A DNA stretch of 64,000 nucleotides from the NCBI GenBank assembly GCA_003971905.1, contig RSEE01000100.1:1-64000 (forward strand), read 5' to 3'. Both the position numbers and the translations under genes were made by a program. The notes below the pieces were generated by a model. The model was not told the origin of the DNA. It searched no databases and saw nothing but the letters and a program-made list of their open reading frames with translations. Numbering within the stretch: position 1 is the first letter of the stretch; each line of letters starts with the position of its first letter. This DNA is from Moniliella sp. 'wahieum' (Eukaryota > Basidiomycota > Moniliellomycetes > Moniliellales > Moniliellaceae). Of the stretch, positions 21,715 to 32,297 are shown in pieces.

Positions 21715-24680
21715 ATGCATGGGGTTGCATGCATGCTGCCCCCGCGCGTGCCAGCACCAGCGCTGTGTGCTCCGGCAGCCAGGCGCCGGCCAGTGTGGGC
21801 ACGGGATCGCATGCTGCATGCTATCCGCCCTGGTGCATCGCGTATCCAACGGCGAATTTGCCGTGCCAGATGCGCCCGCTCTGCGCCAGTGCCCGCCGCC
21901 CCAGGCCGCTCCCGCCGTCTGCTGCTCATCCATCCATCTCTCGCCCCCATCTCCGTCTCTCTCTCCGTCGCCCTTTCGGCTGCCTCCACTGCCACCGCCA
22001 CCGCCTTCGCCATCGCCACCACCACCACCAGTTGGGCGCCCAGCAGCCACCCCAGGCCCCCGCACAACCTCGCGGCGTCCCCCCGCACTCGTCATCTCCC
22101 CATATCGCCGGCCTCACCCACTGGTGCTACTACCCCGTCCAGCGGGAGCACCCCCAATCGCAAGCGTGCGTTCCGTTTGGGCTTGTCCAAGCGGACCTCC
22201 CCCGTTCGCAGCGCCTCCCAAACCAGTGATGGCATCCCCCCCACATGCTCACCAACGACGCTCCCGCCTTCCAGCCGCCCATTTACCACGACAGGGCTGT
22301 TGCCATCCCGCCCTCTCAGCCGCCCTCAACCCTCGCCTCCCCTGCCACCTCCAGCACCGGCACTTCCTCCGACACGCCCAGCCCAGTCTCGTCCGCGGAG
22401 CAGTCCACTGCCCAGCACCTGGCCTACCTGCCCAGCTCGCATCCTATCTTCCCCAGTGCCAACAACCACGAAGAACAGATGCGCATCTTCCATGCCGCCA
22501 CTGGCGCTGCTGCCACCCAGTCGGCCGATCCCACGCCCCAGGTTTCTCCTACACCACCCGCACTGCCAGTCCTCCGGGTCGGCCCCGCATGATGAGGACA
22601 GTGGAGATGCTTGGTCCGTTAGTCCTTCTGTCGCCCACTGCCCAACTCCATTCTTCTCTTCCGTTCTCCTCAAACGAGTCCACGCAACTGGCACCCCTCC
22701 TCCGACACTGCCGGGCACGACCGGTTCCCTGGCACCTGCTGGACCGGGTCAGAGAACGATCTGCAGCGTTGGCCCACGTTTAGGGGTCCAACGTCCCGAT
22801 GAACGGCATGCGCTCAGTTTTAGTTCCCAAGACTTTGAACCACACAAGAAAGCCAACACGGGAAGCTTTTTACGCTCTGTTTCGCGCCCGACGTCCCGTC
22901 CGGGCTCGCGTTCCGGGCCCTCGGTACCCACTCCGTCCCTGTTGAAGCGAAACAACTCAGTCTCCTCGCCGGCGCAGGTATCGAGCGGCGGATCAAACGG
23001 GAGTTTACCCAGTGCCCCTGCTCCTGCTACTCCAACGCCAGGAGGAGGTGCGACATCGGGAGGCAGTACTAGTTCGCTTGGCGGGTTGTTGCATTGGCGT
23101 CGCGTGGGCGCGACAAAGACACTAAGGGCGGGTGCCGCCGTGCGTCCCAAACGCAAGGGGTCTTTGGGATCGTGGTTGGCTTTGCTTCACATCAATTCAC
23201 CCTCGCAGGCTAGTCCTGTATCTTCACCTTCCTCGCCCGCTCCCGTGCCGGCCAAACCGCATTCTTCTTCGGTCGGCCACCTGCCCGGCTTGGCCTCGAC
23301 CTCCTCTGCGTCCAGGTTCTGGCGCGACCGCGCATCCCCATGCCGCCGGGTGTAGGACGCCGCACCACTCGACCTCCGCAATCAAGGTTTGCGCGGCCGA
23401 GGTGGGCCCCGGTTTCGTTCAATAAGATTAAGCTCCTGGGCAAGGGGACGTGGGCAAGGTCTATCTTGTGCAGGAAAAGAAAGTCGAGAACTGGAGAAGC
23501 TTTTGCCATGAAAGGTACGTTTTTTTTTCTTTTAAATGCGTGTGTGTGGGGGGGGGATTTAAGCGCCAGATACTGACTTGGAGTCGGGTAAACAGTTCTG
23601 AGCAGAAGGAGTGATCAAGCGCAACAAAATTAAGCGCGTTATGGCCGAGCAGGAGATCTTGCGTCGCTCAACCATCCTTTTATCGTCACGCTCTACACGC
23701 TTTCAATCGGAAGAGTACCTCTACCTCTGTATGGAGTACTGTGTTGGCGGCGAATCTTCCGTGGCTGCAATCCTTGCCGGGCAAATGTCTACCGGAGGAG
23801 GACGCCAAGTTTTATGCGGCCGAGTGACAGCCGCGCTGGAGTACCTCCATCTAATGGGCTTTATCTACCGCGATCTCAAGCAGAGAACATTTTGTTGCAC
23901 GAGTGGCCACGTGATGCTCTCGACTTTGACTTGTCCGCCCGTGCCGGTCCTCCTGGCGGTGCGCCAGCTGCGATCCGGCAAGCGACACCCACCAGTGTGC
24001 CCTTGGTCGACACACGATCTTGCATTGGCGACATGCGTACCAATTCTTTGTCGGTACCGAAGAGTAATTGCGCCCGAAGTGATTCAGGGTTGTGGTCACA
24101 CCTCGGCGGGGACTGGTGGACGCTGGGGATCTTGATTTACGAAATGGTGTATGCCACGACACCATTCAAAGGCTCCTCGCGCAACGGCACATTTTCCAAT
24201 GTGCTTAAGCGCGACGTGGTCTTCCCCGAGTCCTCTCCCGGTCATTCCGTCCCAACGCTGTCCCTGGCGGGCAAGAGTTTGATCAAGAAACTCCTGATCA
24301 AGGACGAGACTGTCCGTCTTGGTTCGGTTTCGGGCGCGTCGGAGGTCAAAGAGCACCGCTGGTTTGCCTCGCTGAACTGGGGCTTGCTGCGCAACCGACA
24401 ACCACCAATTTTGCCCCCTAAGCCCGCTGAGGTCCTTGCCGCCCTCGAGGCCCAACAGGCTCGTACCGCCGCTGCCGATCCGTTCAAGTCAGCCTCGGCT
24501 TCGGCTTCCGCTGCTTCGTCCGTTTCGGGACTGGCGCCTCTGCCGCTGAACAGCACGCAGGGTCTGGCCCTGGATCATCTCCCTGGCACCCAGGGCGATG
24601 CTCGGTTCACCCCCGACTCGAACAACCCCTTCTCGGGCTTTGAGTGCATTACGCTTCACCATGATGAGGACAACGATTGA
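21715..24680 (+). CDS. AGC protein kinase of the Fpk1/NRC-2 (flippase kinase) family
   Basis: Fpk1-type kinases phosphorylate plasma-membrane P4-ATPases and so control phospholipid asymmetry and polarised growth. The N-terminal 500 or so codons are disordered (Ser/Pro/Thr, e.g. NRKRAFRLGLSKRTSP at about 22155). The catalytic domain starts at about 23420 with FNKIKLLGKG, then FAMK before an intron (23515-23595, GTACGT to ACAG). It continues IKRNKIKRVMAEQEIL, YLYLCMEYCVGGE, TAALEYLHLMGFIYRDLK (catalytic loop), a DFD Mg site instead of DFG (typical of this family) followed by LSARAGPPGGAP, VPLVDTRSCIGD, PEVIQGCGHTSA, DWWTLGILIYEMVYATTPFKG and KSLIKKLLIKDETVRLG; stop at 24678-24680. At least seven frame changes occur inside this conserved domain. 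In the glycine loop, AAGGGGACGTG would restore GKGDVGKVYL with five Gs. I therefore read it as an intact gene with sequence errors. The start at 21715 is the earliest in-frame ATG and is uncertain; the coding part may begin after 22000. Confidence 0.85.
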
Positions 24681-26760
24681 CCAAGCCCACCCTCTCGTCC
24701 TGCCCACCGTCCTGCCCATTGTCCTGCCCATCTTTCTCCCTGTTCTCCACGTTCTCCTCGCTCTCCTCGCTCTCCTCGTTCTCCACGTTTTGCTCACCCT
24801 TTCCCCCGTCTTCCTTCTCTCTGTCCAACCGCGTACAAACCCACTCGCTCCGTTCCCCTCGCCTCTCGCGTTTGACCCCGACGTATTTCAACGCCAGGAC
24901 GGTACCGTGGCCGTTCCCGAGACGCGTCGACCCTGTTGGGTCCGACCTTTCGACTTTCGACCGTACGACCTTCGACCGGTCGCTCGTTGCTCTCCGCCTT
25001 GGCTTGGCTTAGCGTCACGTACTCCATCTTTAATTCCACCCGATCGCATCGCATCATGGCTGCCTCCCCGCAACTTCCCCCCCGCAGCGCCTTAAATCTG
25101 TTTTCGGTCGCCCCCCCCGCGTCCCCCTCTCTACCCGCCTACTCTGAAGCCAGTCCCTCGCCCTCGCCCGTTATCTAGTTGTTTTTGCTTGAATCGGTAC
25201 CCTCATCTCTACCTCTATTCGCAGTCGCAGTCGCAGCTGGCGGTGCTGGCGTGCCCCTCCCCCCTCTGGGGCACGCGCTCAAGTGGTGTATAGAGACAGC
25301 GCTTTACTAGGTCGACGGGGTGCCTGGGATCGCAGCGTGGCAGTTTTTGTGTGCTGGCTGCGGCGCGTAGGGTTGGGGCGTCGTCGATCGTCCACCTCAG
25401 GCAGAGCCACAGGCAGGCTCTAAAGGGTTAAACCTTTACATTATCGTACGCCGAGGACCGCATCCTGTTCAGGCTGAGCTACACGCGTCGGGGGACTAGG
25501 ACTAGGACGCGGGCGCCCAGCGTCTTCGCGGCACGAAGATGGAGTCATAGTACATTAGCATCTCTAGTGATTTATATGTGTGCTTGGTGCACCGGTCGCA
25601 AGCCAGTAGCACGCAGTTGGCGTTTAATTTTGCGTCGGTGCAGTGGGACGTGCAGAACCCAAACCCACCGAGGTAGACCATAGCCTGACCCAGGGCCATA
25701 GGCTCGTGGGCGGTGCGGTCCAGCGCTCACTACTCTACTGCCGTTGCTCCAGACGTCCGTGGTGAGCGGATGAACGGTGTCTGGCTCGGACTAGTGGGTC
25801 CCATGGCAACTTCCAATGCCGGACCGAATCGGTCGTTACGGAACGCATCTCTAGTCTTCAGGACTAATATGGAAGAGACTGAACGCCGTCCGTTACCCCG
25901 ACCTCTCGATGCGCCTACTCTACCCAACCTGCCGTAGGCACGGTGGTCTCCTCGTCGATTAATGATTGCGACTGAAAACTGTGGCCTGCTCGGTTCGCAC
26001 CCTGGTACCCGAGTGGGAGTTGCTCATTAATTGCTAAATTGTTAATTGCCCGCCAACGTCCAACGTCTAATCCACAATGCTGCTGTGGGAGGCCGTGCCG
26101 GGCCGCATTCCCAGGCTGTGGACCTAGGCAGCCAGGCCAGTGTACAGTGTACGCTCGCCTGCCCTGGCTACGCGTGCGGGGAATCAGGCGAATCCTCACG
26201 CGCCTCACAGCTGAGCTTCAGGTGACCGGTGAGGCGTAAGAAATTCAGGCGGTGACGTGTATCACATACATCACATGTCATGTGACGCAGATGGGTGCCC
26301 TCCGCCTGCCACAGCGCCTGTGCCAATGGGCAAGCACTGCCGCTGTGCCTGTCTGGATTGTCGTGGAAATGGGCGATCCCACGCAGGGCTGCTGCCACGT
26401 GGGGAGTGCAAGGTTGCAGACGCCCAGGGTCCATGTCTGCCCCACTGCCCCCCTGCTCCCGTTCCGCATCCGCATCAGATGGGCGCTGTGCCTCCCCGCC
26501 GGGTGACCGCCGCTCAGCACCAGCTGGCACTCCTGCCTTCCCCCCGGAACTGTATCTGACCCACACACACCGAACATCCTCCTGCCCCACCTAGGTGCTT
26601 GGCCGTCGTCCCAGCATGCCCTTTACAAGTCCAAGTTGGCTAGCAACTGCGGTGCCTATAACCCACTCCTCGCCACTCTTTTTTCTTTATCTTTCTCTTC
26701 TCTGCACCGCCACCTCCCCCCACCCCTCGTCGCGCCCATTATCGAATCGAGCTTCGCCAT
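24681..26760. other. Intergenic, no confident gene
   Basis: A TCCTGCCCATCGTCC-type repeat at 24695-24790 follows the kinase stop. A minus-strand frame 25502-25699 (MALGQAMVYLGGFGFCTSHC, Cys/His-rich) starts with a real ATG and looks mildly protein-like but has no recognised relative. At 25430-25500 the minus strand resembles a tRNA D-arm but does not fold. TCACATGTCATGTGACG lies at 26268-26286. Confidence 0.5.
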
Positions 26761-27652
26761 GCACACCAACGCCGCTATTCTTCTCTCCCTCGTCGCTGCC
26801 GTTGTCATGGCCAACGCTGCCGCCGGCCCCGAGGCGACCGCTGCACCTCGCTTCGTCATCAAGCGCGGTACGTGTTCTGCGCACTCCCCCCCCTCCTAGC
26901 CCATTGCTCAACGTGCTGAGATGCTGAATTGTGCCCTATCCGGACAATCCACCATCCTTAATCCTTAATCCGTTCCTTGTTGAACTGGTAGAACCGAATA
27001 TCCTCTCGGCCATCGGCAATGACATTACCTCGGTTGCGGCGGTATCGTCGCGGGCGCGGAAAGCGTGTTTAGCCATTTGACCTCCAAGGGCGCTGGCGTT
27101 GCTTCGACGGTCACCTCCGTGGCCGTGGGCGAATTCAGCTCGCTCACATCGGATGCAGCGGGCGTGTTTACGACGGTCAAGTCGGATGCTTTGGGCATGT
27201 ACACGACGGTCAAGTCGGATGCAGAGGGCGTGTTTACGACGGTCAAGTCGGATGCAGAGGGCGTGTTCAGCACCCTCACCTCCCAGGGCGCCGGGATCTT
27301 GTCGACGCTATCGGCGGACGCGGCCCAGGAATTGGCCACGATAGAGTCCAGGCTGGCCAAGGATAAGGCCAAGGCTTCGTCCCTGTATGCCCAGGCCTCG
27401 GCCTCGGCCGACCCGTCCATGTCGATGTTGGCCGACAAATATGCTTCGCGTGTTTCGGTGCTGGAAGCGTCGGCTTCGTCGGTTTCGTTGGCTACGGTTC
27501 GGCGGCCGTCGGGTGCGTCGGCTTCGGCGGCCGCGGCGACTGCCGCCAAGGCCGGCTCGACTGCTGCTACGGACGGAGCGACGGGCCAGAAGGCGGTGCG
27601 GGCGGGTGCTGTCATGTTGGTCGCCGGGGCTGCTGCCGGATTGCTGCTTTAA
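26761..27652 (+). CDS. Secreted GPI-anchored-type repeat protein
   Basis: The ATG at 26761 opens a signal peptide (MHTNAAILLSLVAAVVMANA). An intron at 26868-26991 (GTACGT to GGTAG) follows the FVIKR segment; the KR is a possible Kex2-like processing site. Exon 2 starts EPNILSAIGNDITSVAGG, then runs as 11-residue repeats on the pattern TTVKSDAEGVF (about 27075-27290) and Ala/Ser-rich helix-forming sequence. It ends with a hydrophobic tail, AGAVMLVAGAAAGLLL, preceded by a small-residue stretch suitable for GPI attachment. The frame breaks at about 27035: GCGGCGGT would read SVAGGIVAGAESVF with one more G. The architecture fits a fungal cell-surface protein. The exact family is not recognised. 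Confidence 0.7.
27155..27275 (+). repeat. 33-bp tandem repeat in the surface-protein gene
   Basis: Four near-identical 11-codon units (TTVKSDAxGVF or TTVKSDALGMY), the last two almost exact copies. The period keeps frame. Length variation of such repeats in cell-wall proteins commonly alters surface properties. Confidence 0.85.
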
Positions 27653-28860
27653 CCTGCCCGTTGTCTGCCTTGCCATGTGGCATGTGGATCTGGATGGTGG
27701 CATGGCTATTGCTGTACGATGCAATGCTGTCCAGCCGAACGGATTCGCCTGCTACGTTTTTGGTGTTTTATATATTCTTCGATTCGATTCGATTCGATCT
27801 CTTCTTGCCCAAACCGTGCTCGAGGGTAGTGCTAGGGTTCACCTGCACTCTCTCCAATGGATCGGTGACGCTCGCTGGTTCGGGTGATTCGCCCCTTTTG
27901 CGCGGGCTGCCACCCCTTTTTGTCTGTTCCGACTTGCTTGCTTTTTTTGGCTCTTGTCTTTTCCCTTCAGCTTGCTTGAAGGAGCTGTGGCTGACTAGCC
28001 CTGCCTTCTTGCACGCCTTGAAGGTGCGCCTCTGCTTTCCTTGTTGTGTTGTCCTCCGCAATGGAGCTTGCTTGAAGGACTTGTGGCTGCCTGCCCTGCC
28101 TTCTTGCATGCCTTGAAGCTCATCTTTCGTGTTGCCCATAGCCTAGCGTTCCCTAGCCACACTCTAGCAAAGCGAGGGTTTAACGTTCACCACTGTCATG
28201 GGTCGGTTGTCTGCCGCTTCGGTATGGTTCTGCTGTGGAAATATGGGTCTGGGTCGGGGCTGGTCGCCTGGCGTGTGGCCGCTGGCAAGGTGTGACTTGT
28301 GACATGGACATGTGATTGGAGACCAGGAGGTCCCAAGCGGTCGTGTCGGCCTGTGAGATCGGAGATCTGGCGTGGTGACATGTGACACACGTGCCAAGCA
28401 TTGCCTCCATTGGCCCTGCGATGCGGGAGGAGGATCGGTGAGATGTGAATCGACCGCACGCTGCGCATGTTGAACCATAGGGGCAGTGTAGTAAACCAGG
28501 GAGAGTGATAGTGAGGTGTGTGAGGATGTGCCATGTGACGGGGAAGGGCAGCTGTCGGGTGGGTGGCGCGGGGGTGTGTGTGGCGCTGGGACGGAGTGCG
28601 CTTTCCCAGCGGCCAAGCCCAGCGGCCTCCTGCGTGTCACATGTGATGGCGCGCCGCACTGGCCAGCGGCTGGGTGGTGGTGGTGGGCAGGGTGCGGCAG
28701 GGTGCAAGTGCGAGTGCTAGTGCAAGTGCTACTGCCGAGAACCGGAGGCCCGACGATGCGTCCGCAGCACTCCCACCTCACCTCCTCCCCCTCCCACCTC
28801 CCACCTCCCACCTCCCACCTCCCACCGCTGCCCCCTCGGCTGCGTGTGCTGCTGCCACCA
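27653..28860. other. Intergenic with a 96-bp two-copy repeat
   Basis: ATTCGATTCGATTCGAT at 27780-27800. A segment of about 54 bp at 27969-28023 recurs at 28065-28118. TCACATGTG-type words lie at 28290-28310, 28378-28392 and 28637-28650. A CTCCCAC run at 28777-28830 precedes the LtrA reading frame. No gene assigned. Confidence 0.5.
27969..28118 (+). repeat. 96-bp direct repeat
   Basis: AGCTTGCTTGAAGGA...GCCTTGAAG occurs twice, 96 bp apart, with about 88% identity. The spacing preserves one open frame (ACLKELWL... and ACLKDLWL...), but no start or family supports a gene. The spacer shares GCGCCTCTG(C)TTTCC(C)TTG with 51253-51275. Confidence 0.7.
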
Positions 28861-29096
28861 GCATGTGGTCGCCTCTGTCCCCCCCACCCCCACCGCCACC
28901 GCCACCACACCCATCCCGCCTGGCCAGCACCCGCTCGCCCCCGCCCCCGCCTCCTCTTCCTCGCCCCCGCCCTCCTCGTCCCCACCGGCCTCGCCTCCCC
29001 GCCGCCATCCCACCCACCTCCGCGCCGCCCTCGGCCACGTTGCCCATGCCGCCTCCCATGCCCTCGCCCCTCCGGACGCCGACCTGCGCCTGAGCG

Positions 29097-29102
29097 ACAG
29101 CG

Positions 29103-29149
<47 letters not shown>

Positions 29150-29152
29150 GAC
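29097..29152 (+). repeat. AACAGC hexamer run
   Basis: About nine copies of (AACAGC). In the LtrA frame it encodes alternating Ser-Asn, in another frame poly-Gln. Expected to be length-polymorphic. Confidence 0.85.
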
Positions 29153-29434
29153 ACCGGCACGCCCCGACACGACATTGGTCTCGCCTCCTCTCCCTCCCAT
29201 GCCTCTCGGCGGCCTACCTCTCGTCGTGCCCAGCGCTCCCGCCGTACCCAGCCCACACGCCTCTTTCCTGATGGGCCCTCCGATCCAGCTCAGCATGAGT
29301 CGCTCGAGCCCAACCTGTCAGCAGGCTACATCTTGTCGGCCCAGGAAAGCTCCGAGTTTCTCGGTCCAACCCATCACCGCCACCACAGTCGCAATGACGA
29401 GGGCGTCGCGACTGTGACGCCAACGTACGAGGAG

Positions 29435-31546
29435 ATGACCGCAAGCACCAGCACCGATGCTTTGACTTATTCCAAGAGCACCAAAAAGTCGCGCGCTCAT
29501 GTCGACGCCGACGCCGACGCCGACGCTGACGCCAACGTTGTCAATGTCCTCCCTTTCCAGTCGGTCGATGAGGATTGCGAGAGGGAAGGTGGCGGCCACC
29601 CGATTGAACAGCACGAAGACGAAACCAAGCAAGAAGCCTACTTTGACCGTGCCCATTCCTCCTCGGGCAAATACGTGGCGGAGATGGGGCCGGATGTGCC
29701 GATCAAGCTGGCGCATTTATTCAAGCCCCCCATGATCCGACAATGGGTGCATGGGTCTCACTACTTTGGGGAAACCAGCGAGCGGGCGCCGGCCCGGACC
29801 GAATTGTTTTTCGACTTGGTAGCCGTCGCTATGGTCCACAAGGTATCGGACTCTCTCATGGAGGCACCTACGCGCGCCATCCAGGTTGCCATCTTCTCCA
29901 TTACGTTTTTCCTCGCCTGGACCTTGTGGCTGGACCAACGTATGATCATCAACCAAAGTGGCAGCGACGATATTTTCCAGCGGGTGTACCTTGTTGCTAT
30001 GATGATTCTCTCCAACGCCTTTATCTCCAATGCCAGCGGGGTAAAGGTGGCTACCTTCTCCAAAGAGGGCGAGAGCGAGGGTGGAGAGGGAGAAGGCTCG
30101 GCTGCGACCGAGGAAGCTGTGCGTCTTCTTACCCGATTTGTAGGACATGCTTTCATCTCTAGGGCGGAGGGTGCCAAGGGAGCAGTGGAAGAGCCTGTCC
30201 CGGATCCCGAAGCACACATGTTTGGTCCCTACTACTTTGCTGAACACTGGCATTCTTTCCTTCAAGGTGCTATGAGTTTTTGGCTCACCGCACGTCTTCT
30301 CAAGCTGTGCATCCTGGGTGGGTACGCTTTACGGCTGCCCAACTTTCGCGCCGCCCTGCTTCTTCAATTTTGCGTCACGGTCGTTTGCACAGTCTGTTTT
30401 CTTCCGCTTGCCTTCAGCCAGGACCCAACCACCGTCATGGTTCTTGCAGTCGTTGGCGTTTTGCTTGATTTTTTCCTCCGCTTCGGTCTGGCTGCAGCGC
30501 AAAAAGGCTTGCATAAGATTGCCAAACGGGGCCGCGGCCACTTCTACTTCCCAGCTCAATCCGTCGAGCACATGGCAGAGCGCCTCATGCTGTTCACCAT
30601 CCTGGTCATTGGCGAAACCATCATGAACTCAGCCTATACGGGGATCTACCCCGACCATGGCCACGCTGGATGGGATGTGCTGTTTGGTCGGTCGTCACTG
30701 ACGATTATCAACTCCTTCCTTCTGGCCTGGATCTACTTTGACGCGGATGGCTCACGTACGTTTGTGCATGCTCTCCGACGACACTACCACCATGCGCTGC
30801 AATTCACCAACATTCACGCGCCCCTGTGCGGGGGCGTGATTGTGCTGTCCTCGGTGATCCCCAAGCTGATTGCCAACGACACGGTAGACCAAGGCACATT
30901 GTGGTACTATTCTGGCGGCTTAGCCGTTGCGTTATTGAGCATCGCTGTGATTGCGTGTCTGCACGAAAGCCTGGACCTGCACGGATCCGCGTGGTTCTCT
31001 ACCAACTCACGTATCTTGGCGCGCGTGCTAGCCGCCACCCTGTTCCTCTGTTTGCCCATCAAGGCCAACTGGCGCACGGTGCACTACCTTGGTGTGCATT
31101 CTGCCATCTTGCTCGTGCTCGTCATGTTCGAGACGGCAGGTAAGATCGGGGCCGTGGGACGGGTGTACGACGAGTCACGCGCAAAGGCGTTGCACGAGTA
31201 CCAAGAAGCCATGGACGCTACCCGACGAGGTCACTTGGGGAATACAGCTACCCTAGCCAGCTTGAGCATGAGCAACTTTGCCGCGCTCGAAGTCAAGCCC
31301 AAGTTACCCTCGCGCCCGCCCGAGGGCCTATGGGGCAAACTTAAATTTTACGCTACCCAGCTCCGCGCTAAGTTCGATAAAGAGTACTTGTCCCCCGGCC
31401 CGTCGGCCAAGAGCCGCTGGCACAATTACGAAGACTTGTCCTACAACGAACGGGGCGAGGAAGATGTCGGTAACGAGGTCGAGTTGGGCCAGGTCGAACC
31501 CCATAAGTTGCGTCCGTCGAGAAGGTGGGCCTTGACCGCGTTTTAG
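29435..31546 (+). CDS. LtrA (low temperature requirement A) family membrane protein
   Basis: An uninterrupted reading frame of 703 residues from the first in-frame ATG. The frame stays open upstream to about 28844, through a CAACAG/AACAGC tract encoding Ser-Asn repeats, so an upstream exon or start is possible. The first 100 residues are polar with a DADADADADA run. The LtrA core begins at FKPPMIRQWVHGSHYFGETSERAPARTELFFDL (about 29725), whose RxELFFDL motif is the family hallmark. About ten hydrophobic segments follow (e.g. AALLLQFCVTVVCTVCFLP, LMLFTILVIGETIMNSAY, AILLVLVMFETAGKIGAVG). The motifs ERLMLFTILVIGE and FTNIHAPLCGG are typical. A cytosolic tail closes the protein. Despite the bacterial name, LtrA proteins are widespread in fungi; their biochemical role is unknown. 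Confidence in the family is high and in the start moderate. Confidence 0.85.
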   Translation: MTASTSTDALTYSKSTKKSRAHVDADADADADANVVNVLPFQSVDEDCEREGGGHPIEQHEDETKQEAYFDRAHSSSGKYVAEMGPDVPIKLAHLFKPPMIRQWVHGSHYFGETSERAPARTELFFDLVAVAMVHKVSDSLMEAPTRAIQVAIFSITFFLAWTLWLDQRMIINQSGSDDIFQRVYLVAMMILSNAFISNASGVKVATFSKEGESEGGEGEGSAATEEAVRLLTRFVGHAFISRAEGAKGAVEEPVPDPEAHMFGPYYFAEHWHSFLQGAMSFWLTARLLKLCILGGYALRLPNFRAALLLQFCVTVVCTVCFLPLAFSQDPTTVMVLAVVGVLLDFFLRFGLAAAQKGLHKIAKRGRGHFYFPAQSVEHMAERLMLFTILVIGETIMNSAYTGIYPDHGHAGWDVLFGRSSLTIINSFLLAWIYFDADGSRTFVHALRRHYHHALQFTNIHAPLCGGVIVLSSVIPKLIANDTVDQGTLWYYSGGLAVALLSIAVIACLHESLDLHGSAWFSTNSRILARVLAATLFLCLPIKANWRTVHYLGVHSAILLVLVMFETAGKIGAVGRVYDESRAKALHEYQEAMDATRRGHLGNTATLASLSMSNFAALEVKPKLPSRPPEGLWGKLKFYATQLRAKFDKEYLSPGPSAKSRWHNYEDLSYNERGEEDVGNEVELGQVEPHKLRPSRRWALTAF

Positions 31547-31679
31547 TACCCCCCCCCCCCCAACAGCCCAAAGGCACAGTGCAATGGGGAAAGGGTGCGC
31601 GTTGCGTTCCTCCCGCCTCCCATTTTTCCCCTCGTCCTGTTTCCTCCCCAGTTCCTGTTGTTGTGCTTGTGCCCCCGGC

Positions 31680-31770
31680 CTGCACCTGCACCTGAACCTG
31701 CATCTCAACCTGCACCTGAACCTGCATCTCAACCTGCATCTCAACCTGCACCTGCACCTGAACCTGCATC
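31680..31770. repeat. CCTGCACCTGAA/CCTGCATCTCAA minisatellite
   Basis: Tandem 12-bp units built of two alternating hexamers, CCTGCA and CCTGAA/TCTCAA. It lies in the 3' flank of the LtrA gene. Confidence 0.9.
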
Positions 31771-31935
31771 CTCATTCCATGTCTTTTCAAGTCTTGCTGC
31801 ACTGCACATTCGCCCCCCCCCCCCCTTCATTTTTTCTCTTGCACATCGCAGTTTGCCCTTCTACTAGCTACCACTTTTCCAATCCGAATCCGAATCCGAA
31901 TCCGAATTCATCTTGCCCGCCTCGTCATACCTCTT

Positions 31936-32035
31936 CATGGTATCTTTCTTCGTGGTATCTTCGTGGTATCTTCATGGCCTCTTCATGGTATCTTCGTGGC
32001 CTTGTCATGGCCTCTTCGTGGTATCTTCATGGTAT
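31936..32035. repeat. TTCATGGTATC/TTCGTGGTATC repeat
   Basis: About eight units of 10-12 bp of the type CTTCRTGGTATCTTCRTGGCC, irregularly spaced. Non-coding as far as can be seen. Confidence 0.85.
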
Positions 32036-32227
32036 CGTCCACACAACTCTTGTGCCAACACCACGGTCGTTCGCTCGTAGCCGTCGTTCAGTCTGGTGTC
32101 CCTCCGCACCACCTGGGGGCTTTTCCATCGTCCTGGGGCGGTTCGTGTTCGCACTATGATGGTAGATCAACGACCAAATATGCGTCGACATCATTCCCCT
32201 CCGCACAGACAGGCCTCATCGTTCGCC

Positions 32228-32297
32228 TCCATATCCATATCCATACCATATCCATATCCATATCCATATCCATATCCATATCCATATCCATATCCAT
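32228..32297. repeat. (CCATAT)n hexamer satellite
   Basis: About eleven copies of CCATAT in a row with one slipped unit near 32246. Related ATATCC units recur at 33068-33092, 800 bp away. Confidence 0.95.

Noticed and set aside
21507-22783. Overlapping long frames in the 5' part of the kinase gene
   Set aside because: Pro/Ser/Cys-rich shadows caused by high GC and frame changes; only the frame leading into the kinase domain has plausible composition.
25430-25500. tRNA-like sequence on the minus strand (GTGTAGCTCAGCCTGAACAGG)
   Set aside because: The D-arm consensus looks right, but the anticodon stem does not pair, no 7-bp acceptor stem forms, and the T arm is malformed. Chance or a decayed remnant.
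29435-31546. LtrA gene as horizontal transfer from bacteria
   Set aside because: LtrA proteins are common in fungi, the flanking genes are fungal, and base composition matches the surroundings.
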